A DNA stretch of 56,349 bases from an uncultured Campylobacter sp. Its GTDB lineage: Bacteria; Campylobacterota; Campylobacteria; Campylobacterales; Campylobacteraceae. The DNA is taken from positions 1 to 56,349 of the forward strand of contig NZ_CALIIU010000013.1 in the NCBI RefSeq assembly GCF_938017775.1, in the 5' to 3' direction. This document shows positions 1-8,941 of the stretch, in pieces (the first letter of the stretch is position 1; each line of letters starts with the position of its first letter). The position numbers and the translations under genes are program-made. A model generated the notes under the pieces. The model was not told where the DNA came from and searched no databases. It worked only from the letters and a program-made list of their open reading frames with translations.

Positions 1-696
1 AAAGGACCAATCCATATTATGCTGCAAATTTTCACATTGCTCGACATACGCAATTTTATCTTTTTCGTAAAATTCTATTTGGTTGTTTTTAAGCTGTATC
101 ATCGGTCTCTCTTTTTTATAATCTATAAGTTCTGGCAATATAATAAATAGCGATAAAAATAATAGAAACAAAATCATGTATATACTGTCCTTGACGCTAT
201 AATTCGCTGCGCCGCTGGCTTTCCAATCAAAATTTACAATTATGGCAAATACGCTGCCTATAAAAAGAGAGAAAACCATTAATAGCTTTTGATATAGATA
301 TTCGTAGTTTTTAAGAATTATCGGATATTTGTCGTAGTCCCTGGCTTTGGGGCTCTGCTGCAAAGGGCCGCTGTCATTTGAGGTAAAATTTTGCTGCTCT
401 GCGCTGTTTTTACAGGCGGAATTCTGAGCCGCTTCGGTTTCTAAATTTAAAGCGTCGGTAGCGAAATTCGGAGCTTTAGAATTCATGGATTCAGAATTTG
501 AGACTTCAGAATTCTGAGCTTTAAAATTCGAAGCTTCAGAATTCGGGGCTTCAAAATTCGAAACTTCTAAATTCTCAATTTCAAAATTCTCAGTTTCGGA
601 ATTCTCGGCATCAAGCTCCCTGTCTAGATTTTGCTTTGCATTGCTACGCCGCTCATCCAGAAGCCTTTTTAATTCCTCAAGCCTGCTTTGATCCAT
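1..696 (-). CDS. Repeat-bearing membrane protein family, copy 1 (3' end cut by window edge)
   Basis: The frame is open from the ATG at 696 to the window edge (232 codons, no stop), so the C-terminus lies outside. It starts MDQSRLEELKRL, a charged helix shared with the copies at 16963-17991, 20646-21737 and 30930-32015. Residues 32-80 are a degenerate pentapeptide tract with Asn at every fifth position (about 10 units). A Ser/Asn/Gln-rich linker follows, then the conserved hinge KARDYDKYPIILKNYE, then two hydrophobic segments (around residues 142-160 and 181-198). A good ribosome site (AAAGGCGATAA) precedes the ATG. The function is unknown. I infer an inner-membrane protein with a flexible cytoplasmic N-terminal arm. 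Unlike the other full copies it lacks the KRHQEPKRGL stretch after the first helix. Confidence 0.85.
   Translation of the reverse strand, partial: MDQSRLEELKRLLDERRSNAKQNLDRELDAENSETENFEIENLEVSNFEAPNSEASNFKAQNSEVSNSESMNSKAPNFATDALNLETEAAQNSACKNSAEQQNFTSNDSGPLQQSPKARDYDKYPIILKNYEYLYQKLLMVFSLFIGSVFAIIVNFDWKASGAANYSVKDSIYMILFLLFLSLFIILPELIDYKKERPMIQLKNNQIEFYEKDKIAYVEQCENLQHNMDWSF
457..603 (-). repeat. 15-bp coding tandem repeat (about 10 units), copy 1
   Basis: Degenerate 15-bp units of the type AATTCTGAAGTCTCG are read as N-[FS]-E-x-x, with Asn at residues 32, 37, 42 and so on to 77 of the family protein. The repeat length is a multiple of three, so unit gain or loss would change arm length without breaking the frame. 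Confidence 0.85.
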
Positions 697-714
697 TTAT
701 CGCCTTTAAATTTG

Positions 715-727
715 ATGGACGCGCCAT
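715..727 (-). promoter_or_regulatory. Near-palindrome in family upstream cassette, copy 1
   Basis: ATGGACGCGCCAT is an imperfect inverted repeat. It sits between the start codon at 696 and the AT-rich element ATTTTATA at 726-733, which reads TATAAAAT on the coding strand and is a likely -10 box. The same cassette, with the same spacing, precedes the copies starting at 17991 and 21737. Its position just downstream of the -10 box suits an operator; that role is inference. Confidence 0.5.
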
Positions 728-733
728 TTTATA

Positions 734-1285
734 TTCTCATCACTTAAAGCTCAGTAAAAATTTTATCGCTCATTCGCTGTCCTACAATAAGGCAAAGACT
801 CTAGAAATTTTAAGCTATACGTAAAATCTACCATAAATCCAAAAAATTCTAATCAAGCGTATAAATTCCCTTATTTTTAAATCCGCCTTATACTCAGCTT
901 TTTAAATTTTAAAGCAACCCTCGTGTCTTATAGTAAATTTCTCTCTTAGCAAATCACCTCTTTCTTAGATCAAGTAGCTATATAGCTCGATACCCTGTTG
1001 TAAGTTACTTTCTAGCGCTTCACGGAGCTACGCTAAATACGCATCAGGAATTTTAGATGTAGAAACAACCTGTATGGTGTGATACTACTAGGTGTAAAAT
1101 ATATATAAGAAATCTAAAATATAATCTTTAAAGAATTTTTATTAAATTCTATATTTCAAATTTAAGAAATTTCCGCGGAATTTTGACTAAATTTCGCATT
1201 TTATAATTTTATTATGTCATGGAATTTTCGAGGTAAAATTCCAACCAATTCCGCGGAATTTTAATTTGCGTCCGTGTCAGTCAAA
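734..1285. other. Non-coding stretch
   Basis: About 550 bases between the divergent family gene and the downstream end of the PAS gene. It is AT-rich and I see no convincing reading frame or RNA gene. It holds two TTCCGCGGAA palindromes, one near 1171 and one within a perfect 14-nt palindrome AATTCCGCGGAATT near 1248-1261, the latter just downstream of the PAS gene stop. Confidence 0.5.
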
Positions 1286-1852
1286 CTAGCTAAAAAGCTT
1301 TTTCATCGCCTTAAAAAACATTGCGGTGAGCGGATTTGATTTACCTGAGACCTTTGCGATCCAGCTCTCATAGGTCTCGCCTTTGCTTTTTAGAAAGTCC
1401 ACGAGCGCCTTTTGGCTAGCCTGCATACCGCCGTTTCTTTCAGCATCCAGCAATGCCCTATAAATAGGCTCTATAGTTTCGATCGCAGATCTTGGCGGAG
1501 CCTTGCGAAATGCTGTGTATTCGGTGATCTGCCCTGTCACGGGATCTTTTTTAGAAGTAAATTCCGTAATGACCCAATAAAAGCGCCCGTCTTTGGCTAA
1601 ATTTTTAACCACGGCGGTAAAATCCTTGCCTTGTTGTATCGTATCCCACATAAGCTTAAACGCTATTCGCGGCATGTCCGGATGTCGTATGATGTTATGC
1701 GGCTGCCCCAAAAGCTCAAGCTCACTATAGCCGCAAATCATACAAAAATACGGATTTGCAAACGTGATAATGCCCTTCGGATCGGTTTTGGAAACGATAT
1801 AGCGCTTCTCATCGAGTTTGATTTCCTGATTAATCGGAGTCGGTCTTTGCAT
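1286..1852 (-). CDS. PAS-domain sensor, Aer/CetB-like energy-taxis protein
   Basis: 188 residues, almost all of it one PAS domain. The core (about 17-115) shows FANPYFCMICGYSELELLG, the HPDMP segment, and YWVITEFTSKKD, the pattern of the FAD-binding PAS domains of Aer and of Campylobacter CetB/CetC. The C-terminal 70 residues are helical and charged, and there is no methyl-accepting, kinase or transmembrane domain. CetB-type proteins report redox state to a separate transducer, CetA; no such gene is seen in this window. The start ATG has an AAAGGATTAAAA ribosome site. The gene stands alone, convergent with nothing and divergent from the MFS gene at 2009. Family assignment is good; the exact role is inference. 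Confidence 0.8.
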   Translation of the reverse strand: MQRPTPINQEIKLDEKRYIVSKTDPKGIITFANPYFCMICGYSELELLGQPHNIIRHPDMPRIAFKLMWDTIQQGKDFTAVVKNLAKDGRFYWVITEFTSKKDPVTGQITEYTAFRKAPPRSAIETIEPIYRALLDAERNGGMQASQKALVDFLKSKGETYESWIAKVSGKSNPLTAMFFKAMKKLFS

Positions 1853-1973
1853 TTTTAATCCTTTGCTTAAAAATTTATTGCAGAGTATATAAAATTTTTC
1901 TTTTCAGAAATATTAAATTTTCGTTAAATTTTTATAAATGTTAAATCTTTAAGTGAATTTTTAAAATTTAATG

Positions 1974-1979
1974 TATAAT
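1974..1979 (+). promoter_or_regulatory. Likely -10 box for the MFS gene
   Basis: TATAAT preceded by TG (TGTATAAT), 29 bases before the TTG start at 2009. No clear -35 box, as is usual for Campylobacter sigma-70 promoters. Confidence 0.5.
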
Positions 1980-2008
1980 CTCAAATCAAAATTTCAAAAG
2001 GCAGCGCG

Positions 2009-3241
2009 TTGAAAAATCCCTTCCTATCGCTTAAATACTCAAATTTTAGAATTTATTGGATCGGGATGAACCTCTCGCTGATCGGTTCTTGGATGCAAAG
2101 CGTCGCGCTGCCGTGGCTAGTGCTAAGCATAACCGCAGATGCTTTTAAAGTTAGCCTTGTAGCCGCGGCGCGGTTCTTGCCCGCGCTACTTTTCACGCCG
2201 TTTTCCGGTGTACTGCTCGATAAGTTTAATCGCAAAAAGATCCTTCTACTTGCTCAAATAGGCATGGCGGTGACTGCCTCAATTTTCGCGGTTATGAGCT
2301 TTTGCGAGCTATATTCTTTCGGCAAAATTTTATTTTGCGCTTTTGCAAGCGGCATCTTTACCAGCATGGACGCCCCGAGCCGTCAGTCGATGGTAAAAGA
2401 CCTCATCGACTCGCCCCGCGATCTAGCCAACGCCATAGCGTTAAATTCTATGTCCTTCAACGTCGCTCGTATCGCAGGACCCGCACTTGCGGGGATCGTG
2501 ATGGCGCTGTGGGGCGTGGGTTTTTGCTTTTTATTCAATGCACTTAGCTTTTTAGGCATTATCGTTTCGCTGTTTTTTATAAAAATTCCACCATCCGCTA
2601 CTACGCTATCTAGCAGAAGCGGAGGCGTTTTTGCCTCGATCGGTGCTGGAATTTCGTATGTATCGCACAAAAAAACTCTAAGCGAGCTAATGATAATAGT
2701 GCTTATCGTAGCGACGCTGGTGCCAAATTACAACGTAACAATCTCGGCGCTTGTTAAGCTTAGCCTAGACGCGGATGAGCGAAGCTTTGGATATTTGATG
2801 TCGGCTCTAGGCGTGGGAGCCTTTTGCGGCGCGCTTTTTGTAGCAATTTTTGATAAACTTGGCATCCGCAAAATCAGATCGTGCGCGATCGCTATGGGGG
2901 TGAGCTTAGCTCTTACTGGAGCTGCGAATTCCTTCGCATGGGCTGCGACAGGGCTTGCCGTAACTGGATTTCTTTTCGTAATCACAAACTCAAGCATCAA
3001 CTCCACCGTGCAAATGCACGTAAGCAACGAATTTCGCGGGCGTGTGCTTAGCTTATATGCGCTCTTTTTAATAGGTAGTACGCCGTTTGGAGCGCTCATA
3101 TCGGGATTTTTTACCGAGTTATTAGGCGCTCGCGTAGCCCTTGCAATCTGCGGTGCAATTAGCATTTTGCTACTGCTGGCGCTATTTTATGGCTTTAAAA
3201 TACGGCGCAGGACGCATTTTATCTTTCGAGATAAAGTCTAA
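2009..3241 (+). CDS. MFS transporter, MFS_3/EntS-like
   Basis: 410 residues with about 12 hydrophobic segments. The N-terminus (FRIYWIGMNLSLIGSWMQS) and the loop after helix 2-3 (GVLLDKFNRKKILLLAQ) match the MFS_3 family, which includes the enterobactin exporter EntS. It is expected in the inner membrane as a proton-driven exporter of a small molecule; the substrate cannot be read from sequence. The start is TTG at 2009, chosen because AAAGG lies about 8 bases upstream and no ATG is well placed. It ends 85 bases before psrA and shares its strand, but a separate role is likely. Confidence 0.8.
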   Translation: MKNPFLSLKYSNFRIYWIGMNLSLIGSWMQSVALPWLVLSITADAFKVSLVAAARFLPALLFTPFSGVLLDKFNRKKILLLAQIGMAVTASIFAVMSFCELYSFGKILFCAFASGIFTSMDAPSRQSMVKDLIDSPRDLANAIALNSMSFNVARIAGPALAGIVMALWGVGFCFLFNALSFLGIIVSLFFIKIPPSATTLSSRSGGVFASIGAGISYVSHKKTLSELMIIVLIVATLVPNYNVTISALVKLSLDADERSFGYLMSALGVGAFCGALFVAIFDKLGIRKIRSCAIAMGVSLALTGAANSFAWAATGLAVTGFLFVITNSSINSTVQMHVSNEFRGRVLSLYALFLIGSTPFGALISGFFTELLGARVALAICGAISILLLLALFYGFKIRRRTHFIFRDKV

Positions 3242-3326
3242 GCCAAAAGCTGCATTATCAAAATTAACCTTATTTTTACGATGGGATTTTAGAATTTCCG
3301 CCAAAATTCAAAGGTAAGGAGTTTTT

Positions 3327-5591
3327 ATGAATAGACGAAATTTCTTAAAAAGTACCGCCGCAATCGGCACGCTAGCGACGCTAAATCTAAATTTAAACGC
3401 TAGCGCGGTCACCGGCGGGACGGAAAAGAAAGTCGCCAGCGTCTGCGAGATGTGCTCCTCGCGCTGTCCTATCGAGGTGACCGTCAAAGACGGCCGCGGC
3501 GCTTTAATCGAGGGCAACCACAGGTTTTCAAACAAAACCTCCGTCTGCGCTCGCGGCGGCGCGGGCATCAATCAGCTCTACGACGATCAAAGGCTCATTA
3601 AGCCGCTCGTTCGCGTAGGCGAGCGCGGCGAGGGCAAATTTAAAGAGGCGAGCTGGGACGAAGCGCTTAAAATTTGCGCGCAGAGGCTAGACGAGATTTC
3701 GCAAAAATATGGCCCGCAGAGCGTGGTTTTTACATCCAAAACGGGCGAGCACCACACTCAGATGATGAATTTCGCCTGTGCCTACGGCAGCCCGAATATC
3801 TACTCGCACTGGTCCTGTTGTCCGATCACCTACAATATCGCCGTGCCGCACACCTTCGGCGCTAATATGCAAAGAGACTACGGCGACGCAAAATATATCG
3901 TAAATTTCGGCCATAATCTTTTTGAGGGCATCGACATCTCAAAAACCAAAAAGCTCGCAAAAGCCGCAAGCAGAGAGGACGTAAAGCTTTTGGTTCTCGA
4001 TCCGCGCTTTAGCGTCGTAGCTTCCAAAGCTGACGAGTGGCTGCCGATAAAACCGGGAACCGACGCGGCGTTTTTGATGGCGCTAATCCACGTCTGGCTG
4101 CGCGATAACAAATACGACAAAAAATTTATCGAACAATACGCCGTGGGGCTAGAGGAGCTAAGGCAATCGGTGAAGGATACGACGCCGCTTTGGCAAGAGG
4201 CCATTACTGGGATCAAAGCGGACAAGGTAGAGCGCATCGCAAATGAAATTTACGCTGCGGCTCCCGCAGTTGTAATCGACTGGGGGCACAAAACCACGAC
4301 CGCTAAGGCCGAATATATCCGCACGCGCGCCATCGCAATCGCAAACGCGCTGATGGGAAACGTCGAGAAAAAGGGCGGAATTTACTTCTCTAAAGACTCC
4401 AAAACCTTCAACGCGCTTTGCAAAGAGGATCTATTCCCTACCATCTCGAACCCGGATAAAAATTTTAAAATTCCAAAGACCGCGCGTATCGACGGCTGCG
4501 GCGAAGAAGGTAGCGAAAATTTCTTCGTGCCGCGCAAACACGGCGTTTTGATGCAGATCGCGCCTACGATTTTAAGCGAAAAACCGTATCCGGTAAAAGG
4601 CTGGGTCAGCACGCGCTTTAACCACCTCATCAACGTTGCGGGCGTGGATAAGAGCGTAGAAGCGATCAAAAAGCTAGACTTCGTGCTCGCAATCGACGTG
4701 TATATGAGCGACTTTGCGTGCCTAGCCGACGTGATCTTGCCCGAATCCACCTATTTGGAGCGCGACGAGTCGATTCAAAACAAAGGCGGCACCGCGCCGG
4801 GATTTGTGATGCGAAATAAAGCCGTCGAGCCGGTGGGCGATACGAAGTGCGGCTATGAAATTTTTAGAGAGCTTGCGAGGGTGATGAAGATCGATAAGGA
4901 CTACACCTGGAACAACATCGACGAATACCGCATGCAGCAAGCCAAAGGTAACGCCGAGCTAATCGCAAATTTAATCAAAAACGGCTACGTAAGCTACAAG
5001 GTGCCGAAGCTGTATTACCGAGAGCCGAAGCTCGTGGCTAAATTTATCGATAAATATCCTGCCGCGGCGGAGTTCGTGGACGAAGACGGCGAGATGAGCT
5101 CGCAGATGAAATTTAAAACCCCGAGCGGCAAGATCGAGCTTTTCGCGCCGAAAGTGGAGGAGCTTTTCGCGGGATACGGCTGCTTAAACACCGAGGGTAT
5201 GGACGTATTCGGCGGGCACAAATACTGCCTAATGACCGGCAAGACCGCGCTTCACACCAACGGCCACACTCAAAATGTCAAAATTTTAAACGATATGATG
5301 AACGAATCGCCGGTTTGGATCAGCCCGGCTTCTGCAAAAGCGGAGGGGCTAAAGACGGGCGATGTTGTGAAGCTTAAAAACAAATTCGGCGAGCAAAAGG
5401 CTAAAATTTTCGTCACGCAAGGCATCAGGGACGATTGCCTATTTTTATACCACGGCTTTGGGCACGTAAGCCCCGGGCTAAAGCGCACGAACGGCGTAGG
5501 CACCAACCAAAGCGTCCTTCTCGATCCCGCTGCGGGTCCTGTGGTAAGCACGATGGTAACCAACGTCGGTGTCGATATAGTTAAAATTTAA
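3327..5591 (+). CDS. psrA: Molybdopterin oxidoreductase, polysulfide/thiosulfate reductase catalytic subunit
   Basis: 754 residues, close to PsrA/PhsA length. A twin-arginine signal (RRNFLK at 3-8, cut near NASA at 24-27) sends the folded enzyme to the periplasm. Cysteines 40, 43, 47 and 74 (CxxCxxxC and C26 later) form the [4Fe-4S] site. The pair C164-C165 in HWSCCP lies where PsrA supplies its cysteine ligand to molybdenum. The C-terminal molybdopterin-dinucleotide-binding domain (about 640-754) is complete. Together with the two following genes this is a full PsrABC-type reductase that takes electrons from menaquinol to reduce a sulfur compound, probably polysulfide or thiosulfate. Tetrathionate or another oxyanion cannot be excluded from sequence. 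The ribosome site TAAGGAG is 6 bases before the ATG. Confidence 0.88.
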   Translation: MNRRNFLKSTAAIGTLATLNLNLNASAVTGGTEKKVASVCEMCSSRCPIEVTVKDGRGALIEGNHRFSNKTSVCARGGAGINQLYDDQRLIKPLVRVGERGEGKFKEASWDEALKICAQRLDEISQKYGPQSVVFTSKTGEHHTQMMNFACAYGSPNIYSHWSCCPITYNIAVPHTFGANMQRDYGDAKYIVNFGHNLFEGIDISKTKKLAKAASREDVKLLVLDPRFSVVASKADEWLPIKPGTDAAFLMALIHVWLRDNKYDKKFIEQYAVGLEELRQSVKDTTPLWQEAITGIKADKVERIANEIYAAAPAVVIDWGHKTTTAKAEYIRTRAIAIANALMGNVEKKGGIYFSKDSKTFNALCKEDLFPTISNPDKNFKIPKTARIDGCGEEGSENFFVPRKHGVLMQIAPTILSEKPYPVKGWVSTRFNHLINVAGVDKSVEAIKKLDFVLAIDVYMSDFACLADVILPESTYLERDESIQNKGGTAPGFVMRNKAVEPVGDTKCGYEIFRELARVMKIDKDYTWNNIDEYRMQQAKGNAELIANLIKNGYVSYKVPKLYYREPKLVAKFIDKYPAAAEFVDEDGEMSSQMKFKTPSGKIELFAPKVEELFAGYGCLNTEGMDVFGGHKYCLMTGKTALHTNGHTQNVKILNDMMNESPVWISPASAKAEGLKTGDVVKLKNKFGEQKAKIFVTQGIRDDCLFLYHGFGHVSPGLKRTNGVGTNQSVLLDPAAGPVVSTMVTNVGVDIVKI

Positions 5592-5601
5592 GGGAGCGGT
5601 T

Positions 5602-6168
5602 ATGAAAAAACTCATAATGATTCACGACGAAAATTTATGTATAGGCTGCCAAGCCTGTTCGGTTGCGTGCAGGAACGAAAACGGCGTACCGAGCGGCGTT
5701 TATAGGCTGCAGGTGCACGGCAAAACAAGCGGCATTTTTCCAAATTTAAAGCTAGATTATTCGCGCGCCAGCTGCGTTATGTGCGAGGATAGCCCTTGCG
5801 TGGACGTCTGCCCTACGGGAGCGAGCTTTAAAACCAAAGACGGCGTAACGCTCATAGACGAGAGGCTTTGCGTCAGCTGCAAATACTGCATCCTGGCCTG
5901 TCCTTACGACGCTAGATTTGTCGATCCTATCACGCACGCTATTGGCAAATGCACCTTTTGCTACACTAACCGCACTAGCAAAGGTTTGCAGCCCGCCTGC
6001 GTAAGCGTGTGCCCAACAGATGCTTTAACTTTCGGCGACGTAAATGACGTAAATTCCGAGGTAAGCAAGCTGCTAGCCAAAACAAGCGTAGAATATCCAA
6101 AAGCATATCTAAACACCAAGCCGCGTCTAGCGAATATCAAAAACAAAAAAGGAGGACGCTATGAATAA
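5602..6168 (+). CDS. psrB: 4Fe-4S electron-transfer subunit of the Psr-type reductase
   Basis: 188 residues with four cysteine clusters: CIGCQACSVAC near residue 13, CVMCEDSPCVDVCP near 60, CVSCKYCILACP near 93, and CTFCY...CVSVCP near 120-145. This is the DmsB/PsrB/NrfC ferredoxin pattern that carries electrons from the membrane subunit to the molybdenum subunit. No signal peptide is present, so it is expected to be exported with PsrA through the Tat system. It lies 10 bases after psrA with AAGGGAG as ribosome site, and overlaps the next gene by 8 bases, so the three are one operon. Confidence 0.9.
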   Translation: MKKLIMIHDENLCIGCQACSVACRNENGVPSGVYRLQVHGKTSGIFPNLKLDYSRASCVMCEDSPCVDVCPTGASFKTKDGVTLIDERLCVSCKYCILACPYDARFVDPITHAIGKCTFCYTNRTSKGLQPACVSVCPTDALTFGDVNDVNSEVSKLLAKTSVEYPKAYLNTKPRLANIKNKKGGRYE

Positions 6169-7132
6169 TATGTGGGGCGATATGAGCCAATACTCTGAAA
6201 TTTACTGGCCTTGGCCGATTGCGATCTATCTATTTTTGGCGGGTCTTAGCGCGGGAGCGACGATGGTAGCGCTTTTAGTCAAATGGAATCGCCACGAAAG
6301 CGAGCAAAATTCCATCTGGGACGCGATGATAAGAGCGGGAGCGATCACGGCGCCGCTTACGATCTGCGCGGGGCTTTTGCTTTTGATCTTTGATCTGGGC
6401 AAGCCTCTTACCTTCTATCTTTTGCTGATCAAATTTAACTTTGGCTCGGTGATGAGTCTCGGCGTTTTGGCGCTTTTGATCTACGTGCCGTTTAGCTTTG
6501 TATTTGCGCTATGCGTCTTCGGCGAGGAAATTTGTAAATTTAAACTACTTGCGTTTCTGCGACCTATCGTAAATTTACTAAGCTCGTTTGCCAAAGCTTC
6601 CAAACTATTCGAGCGAGCTTTATTTATCCTTGCTCTTTGCGTGGGCGCATATACGGGCTTTTTATTAAGCGCGGTGATGAAAATTCCGCTTTGGAATACT
6701 CCGGTGCTGCCGATTTTATTTTTGCTGTCGGGCTTTTCCAGCGGCATCGCGGCGAGCATTTTAGTGGGACTTCTATTTTTTAAAGGCTCGTTAAACAAAG
6801 ATAGCATAAAATACCTTTTGGTGCTTGATCTGCGCGCGATACTCTTTGAGATTCCGCTTTTATTCATTCTGTTTGTCGGGATGTATTTCGAGGGCGGCAC
6901 GAGCGCGCTTGCGGCACAGCAGGCTTTGACGCACGAGGTTTACGGTAAAATTTTCTGGATCGGCGTTTTGGGCACGGGGCTCATCGCTCCGATCATCATC
7001 GCCTTTACGGCGCTGAAAAATCACGCCTACAAGCCTGCGTTTATAGTTTTAAATTCTTTCGTCGTGCTTTGCGGCGTCATTCTGCTTCGCTACTATATCG
7101 TATATGCGGGGCAAATTTGCACGGGAGCGTAG
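6161..7132 (+). CDS. psrC: NrfD/PsrC membrane anchor and quinol oxidase subunit
   Basis: 323 residues, about eight to nine hydrophobic spans, typical of PsrC. It begins with a short cytoplasmic or periplasmic lead and YWPWPIAIYLFLAGLSAG, the usual first span of the NrfD family. It should oxidise menaquinol and pass electrons to PsrB. The ATG at 6161 has a GGAGG ribosome site inside the end of psrB, implying translational coupling. Its stop codon lies in the loop of a perfect 8-bp GC-rich hairpin (7122-7143). Confidence 0.9.
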   Translation: MNNMWGDMSQYSEIYWPWPIAIYLFLAGLSAGATMVALLVKWNRHESEQNSIWDAMIRAGAITAPLTICAGLLLLIFDLGKPLTFYLLLIKFNFGSVMSLGVLALLIYVPFSFVFALCVFGEEICKFKLLAFLRPIVNLLSSFAKASKLFERALFILALCVGAYTGFLLSAVMKIPLWNTPVLPILFLLSGFSSGIAASILVGLLFFKGSLNKDSIKYLLVLDLRAILFEIPLLFILFVGMYFEGGTSALAAQQALTHEVYGKIFWIGVLGTGLIAPIIIAFTALKNHAYKPAFIVLNSFVVLCGVILLRYYIVYAGQICTGA

Positions 7133-7143
7133 TCTCGCTCCCG
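7122..7143 (+). promoter_or_regulatory. Intercistronic hairpin between psrC and the response regulator
   Basis: CGGGAGCG and CGCTCCCG form a perfect 8-bp stem around the 6-nt loop TAGTCT, which contains the psrC stop codon. No U-run follows, so it is not a typical intrinsic terminator. It could slow readthrough or protect the 3' end of the psr message so that the regulator genes are made at a lower level. Confidence 0.6.
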
Positions 7144-7158
7144 ATTTAGGGAACGGGT

Positions 7159-7812
7159 TTGAAAATTTTACTTTTAGAAGACGATTTTGAATACAGAAGC
7201 AGCGTAAGCGAGTATCTACAGGAGCTTGGCTACGAGGTGGACGAATGCGAAAGCGGCGACGCAGCCTGCGATAAGATCGCCACAAATGCTTACCACTTGC
7301 TGATCTTAGACATCAAGGTGCCGGAGGTCTCGGGCGTAGAGGTACTCAAATACGCGCGAAGCCTCGGTCTTAGCACCCCCGTGATGATGATGACCTCGCT
7401 CGGCGACATCGACGATTTGAGCCAGTGCTACGAGCTTGGTTGCAACGAATATCTAAAAAAGCCTTTCCACCTAGCCGAGCTTAAATTTAGAGTAAGCGAG
7501 CTGATGCGAAAGTATTTCGGCGACGAAAAGGGCGCCGTCAAGATCGCGGATAAATTTCACTACTTCGCAAATTTAAAAATTTTAAAACGCGCGGACGAAG
7601 AGATATCGCTAAGCGCCAAAGAGATCAAAATCATAGAATTTCTGCTTGCCAATATCAAAAGATTCGTAAGCGTCGATGAACTCATCGCCGACGTATGGGA
7701 CGGCGAGGCGGGCAGCGTCGATGTGCGCGTGCATATCAGCAACCTCCGCGCCAAAACGAGCAACGACTTCATCCTCTCTAGCCGCGGACTCGGATATAAG
7801 ATCAATGCTTAA
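7159..7812 (+). CDS. OmpR/PhoB-type response regulator
   Basis: 217 residues. The receiver domain has acidic D8-D9, phospho-acceptor D51 (LLILDIKVPEVSG), T79 and the K100-K101-P switch region. A winged-helix DNA-binding domain follows (about 125-217), with the LSAKEIKIIEFLL start and a C-terminal SSRGLGYKI ending. The start is TTG at 7159 behind AGGGAACGGG. It overlaps the kinase gene by 8 bases, so the pair is translated together. Its position right after psrABC suggests it controls that operon in response to an electron acceptor or sulfur compound; this is inference. Confidence 0.9.
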   Translation: MKILLLEDDFEYRSSVSEYLQELGYEVDECESGDAACDKIATNAYHLLILDIKVPEVSGVEVLKYARSLGLSTPVMMMTSLGDIDDLSQCYELGCNEYLKKPFHLAELKFRVSELMRKYFGDEKGAVKIADKFHYFANLKILKRADEEISLSAKEIKIIEFLLANIKRFVSVDELIADVWDGEAGSVDVRVHISNLRAKTSNDFILSSRGLGYKINA

Positions 7813-8923
7813 AGGGTTTAAATTTACGCTTTTTAGCGCGATTTTCATCATCGGCGCCTTTATAAGCGAGAGTCTTTATATTATCTATTTAAATTCCAAA
7901 ATCGAGGAGAGCGCCGACGTCGCCGAGCTGATACAAAAAAGCGGCGAAGCCCTAGCCGGCGCGGATCTGAATCTAAAAGACGAGCTAATTTACGACTACG
8001 CGATCCTAAACGCAAACGGCGAAATTTTAAGATCAAACCTAAGCGTGCAGCCGCCGGATTTTGCGTTTATCACGCTGAAATTCGGCGGGCGGGTGTTTTT
8101 TAAGCGCCACTTTCTGCATGAGGGCAAGCTGCATTTTTTCGTCATTTCAAAAAAGATAAGCTACGCCAAGATAGAATTTATCGCGATCTCTACGATCTTT
8201 ATCACGATTTTCGTAGCGCTCATCATCGCGCTGTTTAACTACAAAATCATAAAAAATTTCTACGCGCAGCAAAGCAACCTCATCAAGGCGTTTTTCAACG
8301 ACGCGATGCACGAGCTAAAGACCCCTCTGGGCGTCGCGCTCATCAATACCGAGATGCTTGGGCTGCGCGACAAACACACTGCGCGAATAAAATCCGCGCT
8401 CAAGCAGATGGTAATTACTTACGAGGACGTGGAGTACTTCATCAAAAGCGGCAAGATGAGCTTAAAAAGCCGCCGCATCGATATGAGCGAGTTTTTGGAC
8501 GCTAGGATAAATTTCATCTATCTGGTCGCAAAAAGCAAAAACATAAACCTGCAATCGCGAATAGCGCCCGACGTGAGCGTCTTTATGGACGAAACCTCGC
8601 TAATGCGCCTCATCGACAACACCCTAAGCAACGCCATAAAATACTCGCGCCCCGGCGGCAAGATCATCATCGGGCTGGAAAAAGGGGTGAGCATAGCGGT
8701 CTTTAGCGTGCAGGACTTCGGCATCGGCATAAAGGATACGAGCGCGATCTGGGATAGATACTCGCGCGAAAATGCGGCTCTTGGCGGATTCGGCCTCGGG
8801 CTAAACATAATCGAGAAAATTTGTAAGCGCTACGGCATCGCAAAAAGCGTCAGCTCGAAGCTCGGCGAAGGCAGCACCTTTTGCTACAAAATCCCGCTGT
8901 TTAAGCAGAAACTTTTGGACTAA
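7805..8923 (+). CDS. Sensor histidine kinase
   Basis: 372 residues from the ATG at 7805. Earlier in-frame starts run inside the regulator gene and are rejected. Spans at about 9-28 and 124-146 enclose a roughly 95-residue periplasmic sensor. The dimerisation helix holds H169 in MHELKTPLG, the N box reads TLSNAIKYSRPGG, and the ATP lid shows DFGIGIKD and GGFGLGLNI. All catalytic parts are present. It should phosphorylate the regulator encoded just upstream. The small periplasmic domain matches no family I can name. Confidence 0.9.
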   Translation: MLKGFKFTLFSAIFIIGAFISESLYIIYLNSKIEESADVAELIQKSGEALAGADLNLKDELIYDYAILNANGEILRSNLSVQPPDFAFITLKFGGRVFFKRHFLHEGKLHFFVISKKISYAKIEFIAISTIFITIFVALIIALFNYKIIKNFYAQQSNLIKAFFNDAMHELKTPLGVALINTEMLGLRDKHTARIKSALKQMVITYEDVEYFIKSGKMSLKSRRIDMSEFLDARINFIYLVAKSKNINLQSRIAPDVSVFMDETSLMRLIDNTLSNAIKYSRPGGKIIIGLEKGVSIAVFSVQDFGIGIKDTSAIWDRYSRENAALGGFGLGLNIIEKICKRYGIAKSVSSKLGEGSTFCYKIPLFKQKLLD

Positions 8924-8941
8924 AACGGCGCGTAATTTTAG

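Noticed and set aside
636..824. 62-codon + strand frame
   Set aside because: It is antisense to the N-terminus of family copy 1 and its promoter cassette and has no ribosome site.
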